From: Homarus americanus
Lineage: Eukaryota; Arthropoda; Malacostraca; Decapoda; Nephropidae
Direction of reading: 5' to 3'
Assembly (NCBI RefSeq): GCF_018991925.1
Contig: NW_024742485.1
Location: 372,501 to 436,500 of the forward strand
DNA length: 64,000 bases
The notes under the pieces were generated by a model. That model did no database searches, was not told the origin of the DNA, and saw nothing but the letters and a program-made list of their open reading frames with translations. The translations under genes and the position numbers were made by a program. Positions 1 through 9,784 of this stretch are shown here, piece by piece (the stretch's first letter is position 1; each line of letters begins with the position of its first letter).

Positions 1-206
1 AACGTCACGGAAAAAATGGTTATACATAAATTTTTGTTGAATTATTGTTATGTGTTTTCAGAAAGAAGTTATAAGAATGTCTCTTTTTTTTTTCTCTCTC
101 TCTGTTTATCTTTCTTTTTCTCATTGTCTCACTTTCACTTTCTCTCTTTTGGTTTTTGTTTCTCTATAAATTTTCTCAAAGGGTTTGTTGCGTTGTAGCG
201 TAGGAA

Positions 207-244
<38 letters not shown>

Positions 245-328
245 AAAACGAAACTTGAACTGAAAAAAAATATTAAAATTATTCCACTTGATAGGATTTA
301 TTTAATATTCTCCTGTGTTTATATATTT

Positions 329-379
<51 letters not shown>

Positions 380-800
380 ACAAATTGAGACAGAGATAAG
401 GAGTAAAAGGAAAGAGAGAAAAGAAAAAAAGTTCTATGTTGAGTTAATCAGTCTCTGTAATGAAAGACTAGCAATATAAGGCTGTGTTATGTGTCAGGGG
501 AGAGAGGGAGGGGGGAGAGAGGAGAGAGGGGGTGGGAGAGAGGGAGGGGAAGGTGAGAGAGGGAGGGACAAGGAGATAAGGGGAGTGGAACAAGGGATGG
601 GAAGGGGGGAGGAGAGGAGGTAGGGGAGGGACCAGAGAGGAAGGGAAGGAAGGGGGAGATAGGGACTAGGAGGGGGAAGGCAGGAGGGGGAGGGGGGAAG
701 GGGGGACTAGGAGGGGAGGTTGTGTAGGAGGGGAGGGGGGGAAGGGGATTTAGGAGGGGGAGGTTGTGTAGGAGGGGGGAGGGGGGAAGGGGACTAGGGA
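1..800. repeat. CT/GA microsatellites and purine-rich block
   Basis: T- and CT-rich DNA carries (CT)n near 83-120 and 211-239 and (GA)n near 329-371. From about 496 to 800 the plus strand is almost pure A and G, built on degenerate AGGGGAGG motifs, including a repeated stretch of GTGTAGGAGGGG followed by more purines. No gene is visible. The polypurine run could form triplex or G-quadruplex structures (inference). Confidence 0.85.
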
Positions 801-1040
801 GGGTAAGACATGCATATTCAACTCGCTGGCTGCCGCTGCTGCCTCCTCTCCTGGACCTCTGGCATCAAAATGATACAACAGGAATTTGGGAATGATGGTG
901 AATGGATTTTCTGGATTTTCACAACCATGCGTCAACTGGGGCGTGCAGGGTGTGGGGGTGTAGGGGAGGTTGGTGTGGGGTAATGGGTGTGGGGTGGGTA
1001 GAGGGGTACAGTTGGCATGACAAACGACCAGAAAGTGGTT
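800..1040. other. short unique stretch, possible exon on either strand
   Basis: About 130 bases of balanced composition interrupt the repeats at 806-935. On the minus strand a frame reads GCENPENPFTIIPKFLLYHF and continues into an alanine run. On the plus strand an ATG at 870 opens a 37-codon frame. Neither has convincing splice sites, so the strand cannot be chosen and coding is only a possibility. Confidence 0.2.
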
Positions 1041-1059
1041 GATTATTGCGTCTGTTCAT

Positions 1060-1233
1060 CTATCATCTGGTCTGTCTGTCTGTCTGTCTGTCTGTCTGTT
1101 TCCCGTTCTGTCTGTATTTATGTATGTTATTTTATGTTACCGTCTGTCTGTCTTTCTCTTTACCTGTCTGTCTGTCTGTCTGTTTATACTTGATTGTATC
1201 TTGTTTATTCTCTTATTTCTGTTCACATTTTTT

Positions 1234-1278
<45 letters not shown>

Positions 1279-1320
1279 TAGCTTCATTATCTTCTCCTCT
1301 CTCTCTCTCTCTCTCTCTCT
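1060..1320. repeat. (CTGT)n, (ATC)n and (CT)n microsatellites
   Basis: CTGT repeats lie at about 1071-1100 and 1146-1182, an (ATC)n tract of about 14 units at 1236-1278, and (CT)n at 1296-1320. The His, Ile and Asp runs in overlapping open frames come from the ATC tract and are not protein evidence. Confidence 0.95.
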
Positions 1321-1381
1321 TTACCTCCCTCCTACCATAATGTCTCTCCATCTCCCTTTCTCTCCGTTCTTTCTCTGCCAG

Positions 1382-1560
1382 ACGGCCTCCATCTCCTCCC
1401 AGGACCATTCTGACCCGTCCATCAGGCACTCTGGTGATGCTTTCACCTACGTCATGGCTACTTTCACCTCCTCGCTTTCTAAGCCTCCCTCACCAAGCGC
1501 CATCCACGGTTGCTTTACGACTTTCCCCCCAGACTTTTCCTGTCAGGCGTCTTTTGAGGA
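1382..1560 (+). CDS. candidate internal or terminal exon, unknown protein
   Basis: A long pyrimidine tract ending TTCTCTGCCAG directly precedes this stretch, as at a 3' splice site. The frame after it reads TASISSQDHSDPSIRHSGDA and stays open to a TGA at 1748-1750, but beyond about 1560 composition becomes T-rich and intron-like. GC content here is higher than on either side. A donor after CACTCTG (GTGATG) would give a 52-nt exon. The product is Ser/Thr/Pro-rich and I recognise no domain. The complementary strand also has an open frame (RVRMVLGGDGGRLAEK), so even the strand is uncertain. Confidence 0.25.
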
Positions 1561-1853
1561 TCTTTTTGCTCTTTGCTTTCTCTGTGTCGAAGCTTTCTAT
1601 ATGATTTTTAGAGTTAATGTGACTTTTTTTTACGATTTTTGGGGGAGTTTTTTCGTTATTTGCTTTCTTTTGGGGGCCTTTTTTTTGGTGTTGGAGTTTT
1701 TGACTTTCTTTTTTGAATGTTTTGAGGTGTTTTTTTTTATTGTGGTTTGATTATTATATTCTTTTCCTCTCAGTTTCCCTCACGTATCTTCGTAGCTGTA
1801 TTCACTTGGGGATTTTTCATATTTTTTGGTAATGTGATTTGACTGAATTTTTA

Positions 1854-1906
<53 letters not shown>

Positions 1907-2255
1907 GTCAAAGGTCAAGGTTAATGTCATCGAGAATTAAAACAAAAAAGACGACATTTTCTAATAGACCTCTTTATAAGACAAGGGGAGACTTATTACA
2001 TTACATCACACGATAAAAGGTTCATTATACGTCACTTGTACGTTTATCACCGTCACGTTACGTTTTTCTATACAATTACGTCAATAAATTATATGAATGT
2101 TATCAACGTGTTTGATCTCTGACCCATATAATATACCTGTTTGGGGAATTAGCCATAGGAACACCTCATTATTAAAATATATGACTGAAATAGGTAAAAG
2201 GTGTCTAGGTATGGATTCTTGTGTCTTGTTTGTGTATCTGTCTGTTGTCCTGGCA
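1561..2255. other. T-rich spacer with (CA)n; no gene seen
   Basis: T-rich DNA runs to about 1850, then a (CA)n tract at 1855-1904, then AT-rich unique sequence. No splice-bounded open frame was found. Confidence 0.7.
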
Positions 2256-2303
2256 TAACCTAACCTAACCTAACCTAACCTAACCTAACCTAACCTAACC
2301 TAA
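2256..2303. repeat. interstitial telomere-type repeat (CCTAA)n
   Basis: Nine to ten near-perfect copies of CCTAA, the complement of the arthropod telomere unit TTAGG, lie inside unique DNA. This is the first of about ten such blocks in the window. Confidence 0.95.
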
Positions 2304-2333
2304 AAATATAAATGAGTAGAATACGTGAATGTC

Positions 2334-2351
2334 CTGTGTGTGTGTGTGTGT

Positions 2352-2418
<67 letters not shown>

Positions 2419-2438
2419 TAATAATAATGATAATAATT
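2334..2438. repeat. (GT)n(TAA)n compound microsatellite
   Basis: GT repeats run directly into about 28 TAA units, which end at the 3' terminus of the LINE fragment at 2434-2941. On the element's sense strand this is a (TTA)n(CA)n tail. The same compound tail flanks the copies at 24363 and 21068. Confidence 0.9.
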
Positions 2439-2938
2439 AACGGTTTATTGAAAGAACATGGCAGCCGGAAGACTGAAAATATACATAATTGGGGAATGGG
2501 TCTTTTGATTTACAAATAATATACAAGTAACATAAGTGATACAAATATGATATATAATAATGAGGTGGGGAGAAGGTCATACTACAGGGCATTTCAACAT
2601 AGTGACAGTGCAAGAAGTAGGATTGACTGGAAGTGAATACACTGGTTGATTACAAGTTATTGATAATTTTTACAATGGTTGGGACTGGGCTGTTCTTATA
2701 GCGATCAGTTCGTGCTCGTATGGGCTGGATGCGGTTGTGGTGTCGAACAGCAATTCTTGGGTGAGGGATCTCAGGTGGTAGTAGGAGCCGGTGTCGAGGA
2801 TGGTGCAGAAACTTCTCACTAAATTTACAGATGAGGTCGTGGTGATGGTCAGTGAGTAGGAAGAGAGAATAATCTTGCATGCCCTCTTTTGCACTTTTTC
2901 TAGGTGTTTACGTTGTGTGGCATTTATGGAGGAAGACC

Positions 2939-2941
<3 letters not shown>
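2434..2941 (-). mobile_element. 5'-truncated non-LTR retrotransposon (CR1/Jockey-like), 3' end
   Basis: On the minus strand, broken frames read SSINATQRKHLEKVQKRACK, then KFSEKFLHHPRHRLLLPPE and RIAVRHHNRIQPIRARTDRY, then SPVPTIVKIINNL and a stop. This is the C-terminal end of a LINE reverse-transcriptase ORF2, downstream of the polymerase domain; the HLEKVQKRACRIIL pattern is typical of CR1/Jockey-type elements. A 3' UTR of about 210 nt follows. It ends with an AATAAA signal in TTTCAATAAACCGTTAATT and passes into a TTA/CA tail. The 5' break abuts (CA)n. Frameshifts around the RACK segment show it is dead. The clade is inferred from motif memory only. Confidence 0.8.
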
Positions 2942-2987
<46 letters not shown>

Positions 2988-3196
2988 GTGTGTGTGTGTG
3001 TGTGTGTGTTTAAAGGTTTTAGTTGTCGATGTATAGAATTGCGAGTACATAAACACAACAACAACAACCAAAGACAACAACAACAACAACAACAACAACC
3101 CCCAACCCCCCCTCACAGTAGACTCTCTCTCTCTTTCTCACACCATTACTAATTCTCTTTTATGCTCATGAGGCCTGAATATTCTCTCTCTCTCCC

Positions 3197-3225
<29 letters not shown>
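2941..3225. repeat. (GT)n, (AAC)n and (CT)n microsatellites
   Basis: (GT)n occupies 2941-3010, (AAC)n 3055-3099 and (CT)n 3183-3222, with short unique spacers. Confidence 0.95.
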
Positions 3226-3227
<2 letters not shown>

Positions 3228-3250
3228 CAAATTTTCTTTTTGCTTGTCAG

Positions 3251-3345
3251 CTGGCATTCTCCTCCCCGACGGCCCACAGACAAAAGAACGCTGAGGGTGA
3301 ACGCGAATTACCTGAACGCTTCCTTCCTAACCTGCTCCGGAAAGG
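3251..3345 (+). CDS. candidate internal exon, unknown protein
   Basis: A 3' splice-like sequence (TTTCTTTTTGCTTGTCAG) precedes a 95-nt GC-richer stretch ending at GGAAAGG/GTACAG. Two frames are open. One reads WHSPPRRPTDKRTLRVNANY then LNASFLTCSGK, with a possible N-glycosylation site (NAS). The other reads LAFSSPTAHRQKNAEGEREL then PERFLPNLLRKGYRR. I recognise neither. The acceptor is good and the donor moderate. Downstream sequence turns abruptly A-rich, as expected of an intron. Confidence 0.35.
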
Positions 3346-3488
3346 GTACAGGAGGGAAAAAAGTGGGAAAAAAGTAAAAAAAAAAAGTGGGAAAAAATAA
3401 AAAAAACAAAGTGGGGAAAAAAGAAGACAATGGACAATATCAACAAGTTTCTTAATTTTTATGTTTTGGGGTTTGTGTATTTATTTTT

Positions 3489-3540
<52 letters not shown>

Positions 3541-3925
3541 GTTTTTGTGCCTGTGAATATTGTTGTTTCTGTTGTCTCTGTTGTTCTGTTATTTCTGTTG
3601 GTTTATTGTTCCTGTTGTTCCTGTTGTCTCTGTTGGTCTGTTATTTCTGTTGGTCTGTTGTTCCTGTTGTTCCTGTTGTCTCTGTTGGTCTGTTATTTCT
3701 GTTGGTCTGTTGTTCCTGTTGTTCCCGTTGTCTCTGTTGGTCTGTTATTTCTGTTGGTTTATTGTTCCTGTTGTTCCTGTTGGTCTGTTGGTTTGTTATT
3801 TCTGTTGGTCTATTGTTTCCTGTTGTTCTGTTGGCTCTGTTAGTCTGTTATTTCTGTTGGTCTGTTGGTCTGTTGTTCCTGTTGGTCTGTTGTTCCTGTT
3901 GTTCCCGTTGGCTCTGTTCCAGGTT
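3346..3925. repeat. A-rich spacer, (GT)n and CTGTTG-type minisatellite
   Basis: An A-rich spacer is followed by (GT)n at about 3492-3540, then a degenerate minisatellite of TTCCTGTTG, TCTCTGTTG and GTCTGTTATTTCTGTTG blocks. It is open in all three plus frames only because the blocks have multiples of three and lack stops. Confidence 0.9.
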
Positions 3926-4052
3926 AAGAGCTCCACGCTAACACCTCATTAACTTAAACTTTGACCAAATACGAAACTTTCTTGTGAATTCTTTTCTCTT
4001 TTGTGTCTAGTTATTCCTGAAATGTCATCCTTAAGGACTGGTCTCTCGGTGC

Positions 4053-4431
4053 ACCTGAAGATTAACCCCCCTCCAAGCTTATTTCACCTGAAGATTAACC
4101 CCCCTCCAAGCTTATTTCACCTGAAGATTAATCACTCCAAGCTTATTTCACCTGAAGATTAATCACTCTCAGCTTATTTTACCTGAAGATTAACCCTCCT
4201 CAGCTTATTTCTCTGAAGATTAACCCCCCTCCAAGCTTATTTCACCTGGTTATCACCCTCAGCTTATTTCTCCTGAGATTAATCCCTCAAGCTTATTTCT
4301 CTGAATTAACCCCCCTCCAAGCTATTTCTCTGATTAACCCCTCAAGCTTATTTCTCCTGAAGATTAATCACCCTCAAGCTATTTACCTGAAGTAATCACT
4401 CCAAGCTTATTTCACCAGAAGATTAATCACC
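4053..4431. repeat. 33-bp minisatellite, left arm of an inverted pair
   Basis: About eleven degenerate units contain CACCTGAAGATTAACC followed by CTCCAAGCTTATTT. This is the reverse complement of the right-arm unit, so the two arrays face each other. Units decay toward the centre. Each well-preserved unit has a HindIII site (AAGCTT). Confidence 0.92.
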
Positions 4432-4500
4432 CTAACCTAACCTAACCGAACTTAATCTAACTAACCTTACCTTACTAAGCCTTCCTAGGTAGCGTTAGGG
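4432..4500. repeat. degenerate CCTAA core between inverted arrays
   Basis: Three to four CCTAA units grade into CCGAA, CTTAATCTAA and CCTTA variants, then AGGTAGCGTTAGGGG. It forms the centre of the inverted minisatellite pair. Confidence 0.85.
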
Positions 4501-5138
4501 GTTAATCTTCAGGTGAAATAAGGTTGGTGGGGTTAATCTTCAGGTAAGCTCATGAGTGAACGGTGAAACGGGGTAATCTTCAGGTGAAATAAGCTTGGTG
4601 GGGGTTAATCTTCAGGTGAAATAAGCTTGAAGTTAATCTTCAGGTGAAATAAGCTTGGTGGGGGGTTAATCTTCAGGTAAAATAAGCTTGGTGGGGGTTA
4701 ATCTTCAGGTGAAATAAGCAGTGGGGGGTTAATCTTCAGGTGAAATAAGCTTGGTGGGGGTTAATCTTCAGGTAAAATAAGCTTGGGGGGGTTAATCTTC
4801 CAGGTGAAATAAGCTTGGAGGTTAATCCGGTGAAATAAGCGGAGGTTAATCTTCAGGTAAAATAAGCTTGTAATCTCAGGTAACAAAATCTCAGGTGAAA
4901 TAGCTTTAATCCAGGTAAATAAGCGGTGGTTAATCTTCAGGTAAACTTGGTGGGGATAATCTTCAGGTGGCTCAGCAGTGGGGTATTCTTCAGGTGAAAC
5001 AATTGGGGGTTAATCTTCCAGGTGAAATAAGCTTGGAGGTTAATCTTCAGGTGAAATAAGCTTGGAGGGGGGTTAATCTTCAGGTAAAATAAGCTTGGTG
5101 GGGTGTTAATCTTCAGGTGAAATAAGCTGGGGATTCTG
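4501..5138. repeat. 33-bp minisatellite, right arm of the inverted pair
   Basis: About 19 units contain GTTAATCTTCAGGTGAAAT then AAGCTTGGTGGGG, complementary to the left arm. Unit length varies by small deletions. Confidence 0.92.
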
Positions 5139-5217
5139 TTCTCTGTACATTTATGTGGCTGTGCAAGAGCCAGTAGTTTATATGTTAATTACTGTCTTTC
5201 TGTTTGGCTCTCCGTCT

Positions 5218-6296
5218 GTCTAACTGTACTGGTATGTGTCTGTCTGTCTGGCTGTCTGTCTGTCTGTCTGGCTGTCTGTCTGTCTGTTTGTCTGTCTGGC
5301 TGCCTGTCTCTCGCTCTCTTGTCTGTGGCTGCCTGTCTCTCGCTCTCTTGTCTGTCTGGCTGCCCCTGTCTCTCGCTCTCTTGTCTGTCTGTTGCCTGTC
5401 TCTCGCTCTCTTTATCTGTCTGGCTGCCTGTCTCTCCTCTCTTGTCTGTCTGGCTGCCTGTCTCTCATCTCTCTTTGTCATGCTGGCTGCCTATCTCTCA
5501 CTCTCTTTGTCTGTCTGGCTGCCTGTCTCTCGCTCTCTTGTCTGTCTGGCTGCCTGTCTCTCAGCTCTTTGTCTGTCTGGCTGCCTGTCTCTCAGCTCTT
5601 GTCTGTCTGGCTGCCTGTCTCTCTCAGCTCTCTTGTCTGTCCTGGCTGCCTGTCTCTCGCTCTCTTGTCTGTCTGTCTGCCTGTCTCTCGCTCCTGCTTG
5701 TCTGTCTGGCTGCCTGTCTCTCGCTCTCTTTGTCTGTCACAGCTGCCTGTCTCTCTCAGCGCTCTCTTGTGTCTGTCTGGCTGCCTGTCTCTCGCTCTCT
5801 TGTCTGTACAGCTGCCTCTCTCTCATCTCTTTGTCTGTCTGTCTGCCTGTCTCTCGCTCTCTTGTCCATCTGTCTGCCTGTCTCTCCTCTCTTGTCTGTC
5901 TGGCTGCCTGTCTCTCGCTCTCTTTGTCTCTGTCTGGCTGCCTGTCTCTCTCGCTCTCTGTATCTGGCTGCCTGTCTCTCAGCTCTTGTCTGTCTGGCTG
6001 CCTGTCTCTCGCTCTCTTTGTCTGTCTGGCTGCCTGTCTCTCACTCTCTTGCCTGTCTGGCTGCTGTCTCTCGCTCTCTTTGTCTCTGTCGCGCACTTTC
6101 TCTCTCATCTCTTGTCTGTCTGTCTGCCTGTCTCTCACTCTCTTTGTCTGTCTGGCTGCCTGTCTCTCGCTCTCTTTGTCTGTCTGGCTGCCTGTCTCTC
6201 GCTCTCTTTGTCTGTCTGGCTGCCTGTCTCTCGCTCTCTTGTCTGTCTGGCTGCCTGTCTCTCGCTCTCTTGTCTGTCTGTCTGCCTGTCTCTTTT
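5218..6296. repeat. 31-bp minisatellite (CTGTCTCTCGCTCTC type)
   Basis: About 34 units follow the pattern CTGTCTCTCGCTCTCTTGTC then TGTCTGGCTGC. The 203-414 residue Ser/Leu/Cys-rich frames on plus and Arg/Gln-rich frame on minus are repeat translation. Confidence 0.95.
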
Positions 6297-6299
6297 TGT

Positions 6300-6690
6300 G
6301 CCCAACTACAATAAATTCCCTATTTTTCCCCAGTAACAATAAATTCACCTATTTTTTTCCTGTAACTATAAATTCCTTATTTTTTTCCAATAACAATAAG
6401 TTCTCTTATTTTTTCCCCGTTACAATAAATTTCCTTAGTGTTTTCTAAGTTACAATGCGTTCATTCATTTTTTTGCAATTACAATAAATTCCCTTATTTT
6501 TCCCTAGTTACAATAAATTCCCCTGGTTTTTACCCTACCTACAAAAATCCCTTAGTTTCCCCACCTACAAAAATTCCCTTAGGGTTTCCCAGCCTACAAT
6601 AAATTCCCCTAGTATTTTCCCCCCACCTACAATAAATTTCCCTACTTTTTTCCCCACCTACAATAAATTCCCCTCGTTATACTTACATTG
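6300..6690. repeat. degenerate minisatellite carrying AATAAA in each unit
   Basis: About twelve units of roughly 30 bp contain ACAATAAATTCCC followed by a T-rich and C-rich run. Most units hold a plus-strand AATAAA, so this could act as an array of polyadenylation signals (inference). Confidence 0.85.
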
Positions 6691-7390
6691 TTTATATGAA
6701 AACGGTCAACAAATCAATGTATATTTTTATTCAGCTACAATAAATTCACCTGAGTTATATTTGCTTCGTTTACATAAATAGATCAACAAATCATTTTTTT
6801 TAGTTGTCCAGTTAAATGTTAGTGTGTTTGTTAGTGTGTTTGTTTGTTTGTTTTGTGATTTAAGCCTCAAGCAAGCACCCTAGCCTAAAATCTGTGTGTG
6901 GGAACAGTGTTTTTTTTTACAGTTTATAAATACGTCTGTGGGAACAATTTTACCAAGTGGGTTTATTCCTGTATCTTGTTTGTTGTTTATGTTTGTTTGT
7001 TTTTGATGTGTTTGTGTTTGTTTGTTGTTGTTTTTATTTGTGTGTTGTCAGAGAGTGAAAAAGTCTACGGTCGCAGCCAGCCACGTTTCACTTACTCATG
7101 TTAAAAATTCGTATTTGTTTGTTGTTTAGATAATTATGTGTTATTGTTTGTTTACACGATAGTTTGTTTACATTATTGTTTGTTTATGTTTTGTTTGTTA
7201 TATTACTGGTTGTTTACATTTTTTTATTTACAATATTTTTATGTTTACATTATTGTTTATGTACATTACTGTTTGTTTACATTATAGTTTGTTTACAGGA
7301 TTGTTTGTTTACACTATTCTTTGTTTACATTATTGGTTGTTTACATCACTATTTGTTTACAGTATTGTTTGTTTTGATAAGCTTCTTTCT
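6691..7390. repeat. GTTTGTTT-rich spacer with 18-bp TTTACATTATTGTTTGT repeats
   Basis: T/G-rich simple sequence ends in an imprecise array at about 7145-7375 with units like TGTTTACATTATTGTTTG. Open frames here are hydrophobic repeat translation. Confidence 0.85.
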
Positions 7391-7393
7391 CAG

Positions 7394-7468
7394 GGCCATG
7401 AGCTGTATGTGAACGTCCGCCCTCGCCTCCCACCCCCTCCCCTCCCAGGAAAAACAAGTGCCTCATAA
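7394..7468 (+). CDS. candidate terminal exon with YVNV and PPPPLP motifs
   Basis: A clean 3' splice-like site (AAGCTTCTTTCTCAG) precedes a 25-codon frame reading [20 protein letters not shown] then TSAS and TAA at 7466-7468. Composition jumps from AT-rich to GC-rich exactly at the AG and back at the stop. YVNV fits the pYxN consensus bound by Grb2/Drk-type SH2 domains, and the following Pro run offers PxxP SH3 ligands. This would suit the cytoplasmic tail of a signalling receptor or adaptor. The motif consensus is established knowledge; the role is inference. The 12-bp minisatellite starts just after the stop, so any 3' UTR would lie in it. The two frames at 3251-3345 do not join this exon in phase. 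Confidence 0.4.
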   Translation, partial: GHELYVNVRPRLPPPPLPGKTSAS

Positions 7469-7469
7469 T

Positions 7470-8760
7470 GAATGGTATTTGTGTCCGTGTGTTTGCGTCC
7501 GTGTGTTTGTGTTCGTGTGTTTATGTCCGTGTGTTTGTGTTCGTGTGTTTGTGTTCGTGTGTTTGTGTCCGTATGTTTATGTCCGTGTGTTTGTGTTCGT
7601 GTGTTTGTGTCCGTGTGTTCGCCGTGCGTCCGTGTGTTTGTGTCCGTATGTTTGTGTCCGTGTTTTATGTCCGTGTGTTTGTGTCCGTGTGTTTGTGTCC
7701 GTGTTTGTGTCCGTGTGTTTATGTCCGTGTGTTTATGTCCGTGTGTTGCGTCCGTGTGTTTGTGTCCGTGTGTTTGTGTCCATGTTTGCGTCCGTGTGTT
7801 TGTGTCCGTTGTTTTGTGTCCGTGTGTTTGTGTCCGTGTGTTTATGTCCGTGTGTTTGTGTCCGTGTGTTTGTGTCCGTGTGTTTGTGTCCGTGTGTTTA
7901 TGTCCGTGTGTTTGCGTCCGTGTGTTTGTGTCCGTGTGTTTGTGTCCGTGTGTTTGCGTCCGATGTTTTGTATCCGTGTGTTTGTGTCCGTGTGTTTATG
8001 TCCGTGTGTTTGCGTCCGTGTGTTTGTGTCCGTGTGTTTCGTCCGTGTGTTTGTGTCCGTGTGTTTGTGTCCGTGTGTTGCGTCCGTGTGTTTGTATCCT
8101 GTGTTTGTGTCCGTGTGTTTATGTCCGTGTGTTTGCGTCCGTGTGTTTGTGTCCGTGTGTTTGCGTCCGTGTGTTTGTGTCCGTGTGTTTATGTCCGTGT
8201 GTTTTTGTCCGTGTGTTTGCGTCCGTGTGTTTGTGTCTGTGTTTGTGTCCGTGTGTTTGTGTCCGTGTGTTTATGTCCGTGTTTGTCCGTGTGTTTGCTG
8301 TGTTTGTGTCCGTGTGTTTATGTCCGTGTGTTTTGTCGTGTTTTGTGTCGTGTGTTTGTGTCCGTGTGTTTGTGTCCGTGTGTTTATGTCCGTGTGTTTG
8401 TGTCCGTGTGTTTATGTCCGTGTGTTTGCGTCCGTGTGTTTGTGTCCGTGTGTTTACGTGTGTTTGTGTCCTGTGTTTGTGTCCGTGTGTTTGTGTCCGT
8501 GTGTTTTGCGTCCGTGTGTTTGTGTCCGTGTGTTTGTGTGTCGTGTGTTTGTGTCCGTGTGTTTTTGTCCGTGTGTTTGTGTCCGTGTGTTTTGCGTCCG
8601 TGTGTTTGTGTCCGTGTGTTTGTGTCCGTGTGTTTGCGTCCGTGTGTTTGTGTCGTGTGTTGTGTGTTGCTGTGTTTGTATCCGTGTGTTTGTGTCCGTG
8701 TGTTTGTGTCCGTGTGTTTGTGACCGTGTGTTTGTGTCCGTGTGTTTGTGTCCGTGTTTT
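7470..8760. repeat. 12-bp minisatellite (GTGTGTTTGTGTCC family)
   Basis: Roughly 105 copies of a 12-bp unit (GTGTTTGTGTCC, with A/C variants such as TTATGTCC and TTGCGTCC). Because the unit is a multiple of three without stops, all three plus frames are open for 420-551 codons, giving CVCVRVF and CLCPCV peptides. A few frame-shifting indels move the reading between frames, so I do not treat any as a gene. Confidence 0.96.
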
Positions 8761-8844
8761 GGGCTCATTTGTTTGTTGTTTTTTCGGCTCGTGAGTTTGA
8801 GGGTGGGCGAGTTAATGTCGTTTTTAATGGGGGTAATCGTTGTC

Positions 8845-8885
8845 CTGTTTTGTCTCTGTCTGTCGTCTGTCTGTCTGTCTGTCTG

Positions 8886-8936
<51 letters not shown>

Positions 8937-9057
8937 GTCTGTCTGTCTGTCCTGTCTGTCTGTCTGTTTTTTGTCTATGTTTGTCTGTCTGTCATGTATG
9001 TCCTTCTGTCTGTCTGTCTATGTCTGTCTGTCTGTCTGTCCTCTGCCTGTCTGTCTA

Positions 9058-9101
<44 letters not shown>

Positions 9102-9105
9102 CCTG
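8845..9105. repeat. (CTGT)n microsatellite
   Basis: Near-pure CTGT repeats with occasional CTAT and CCTG interruptions, about 260 bp. Confidence 0.97.
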
Positions 9106-9289
9106 ATACCGAACATCCCCTAACGGAATTCTGTTAGTATAGATAACGAGTTCAATAGAAACGGGTTATGTAAACTATGTAAAATCCTTATATTAAAAAC
9201 GGGTTACAAAAATCCTCTACACGGAACTGCTGTGTATAACCGGGTGATGAAAACAACTTCAAGGGACTTAGCACACACACACACACCTA

Positions 9290-9362
<73 letters not shown>

Positions 9363-9780
9363 GGTTTTAACATTATATAGATGAATGATCTTGTACGTCG
9401 TAATATATTTTCTGGTTAAGTTTTTTTTTTTCTTGAGTATTTCCGTGATTTAAACTCCTCACGAACACTGCCCTGCCACAAATCCGCATGTACAGCTGAC
9501 GCAGTTTATAAGAGCATACTGTATTCCTGCTCGTTGTTGTAGTGCCCTCCCCTCTCTTTCCCCTCTTTCTCTTCCACTTCACCTCTCCTCCTCAAACTCT
9601 CTCTTTCTCTCCCCCTTCCCCTCCTCTCTCCTTCCCCTCCTCAATCTCCTCTTCCTCTCTCCCCTGCCTCTCCTCAATTTCCTCTTCCTCTCCCCCCCCT
9701 CCCCCTCTCCCCCCATCTCCCCCCCCCAAGAATGAATACACAAGTAAACATATTTTCTAAAGATTAGGGGTGTTTTTGTT
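9106..9780. other. short unique DNA, (CT)n and C/T-rich block; no gene
   Basis: Unique AT-rich DNA to 9270, (CT)n at about 9292-9360, mixed sequence to 9540, then a C/T block to 9727. No supported exon. Confidence 0.8.
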
Positions 9781-9784
9781 CCTG

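Noticed and set aside
5204..6448. 414-codon Ser/Leu/Cys-rich frame
   Set aside because: It follows the 31-bp minisatellite; neighbouring frames are equally open.
7458..9123. Open frames of 421-551 codons on the plus strand
   Set aside because: They are translations of a 12-bp repeat and (CTGT)n, open in all three phases, with no start context or domain.
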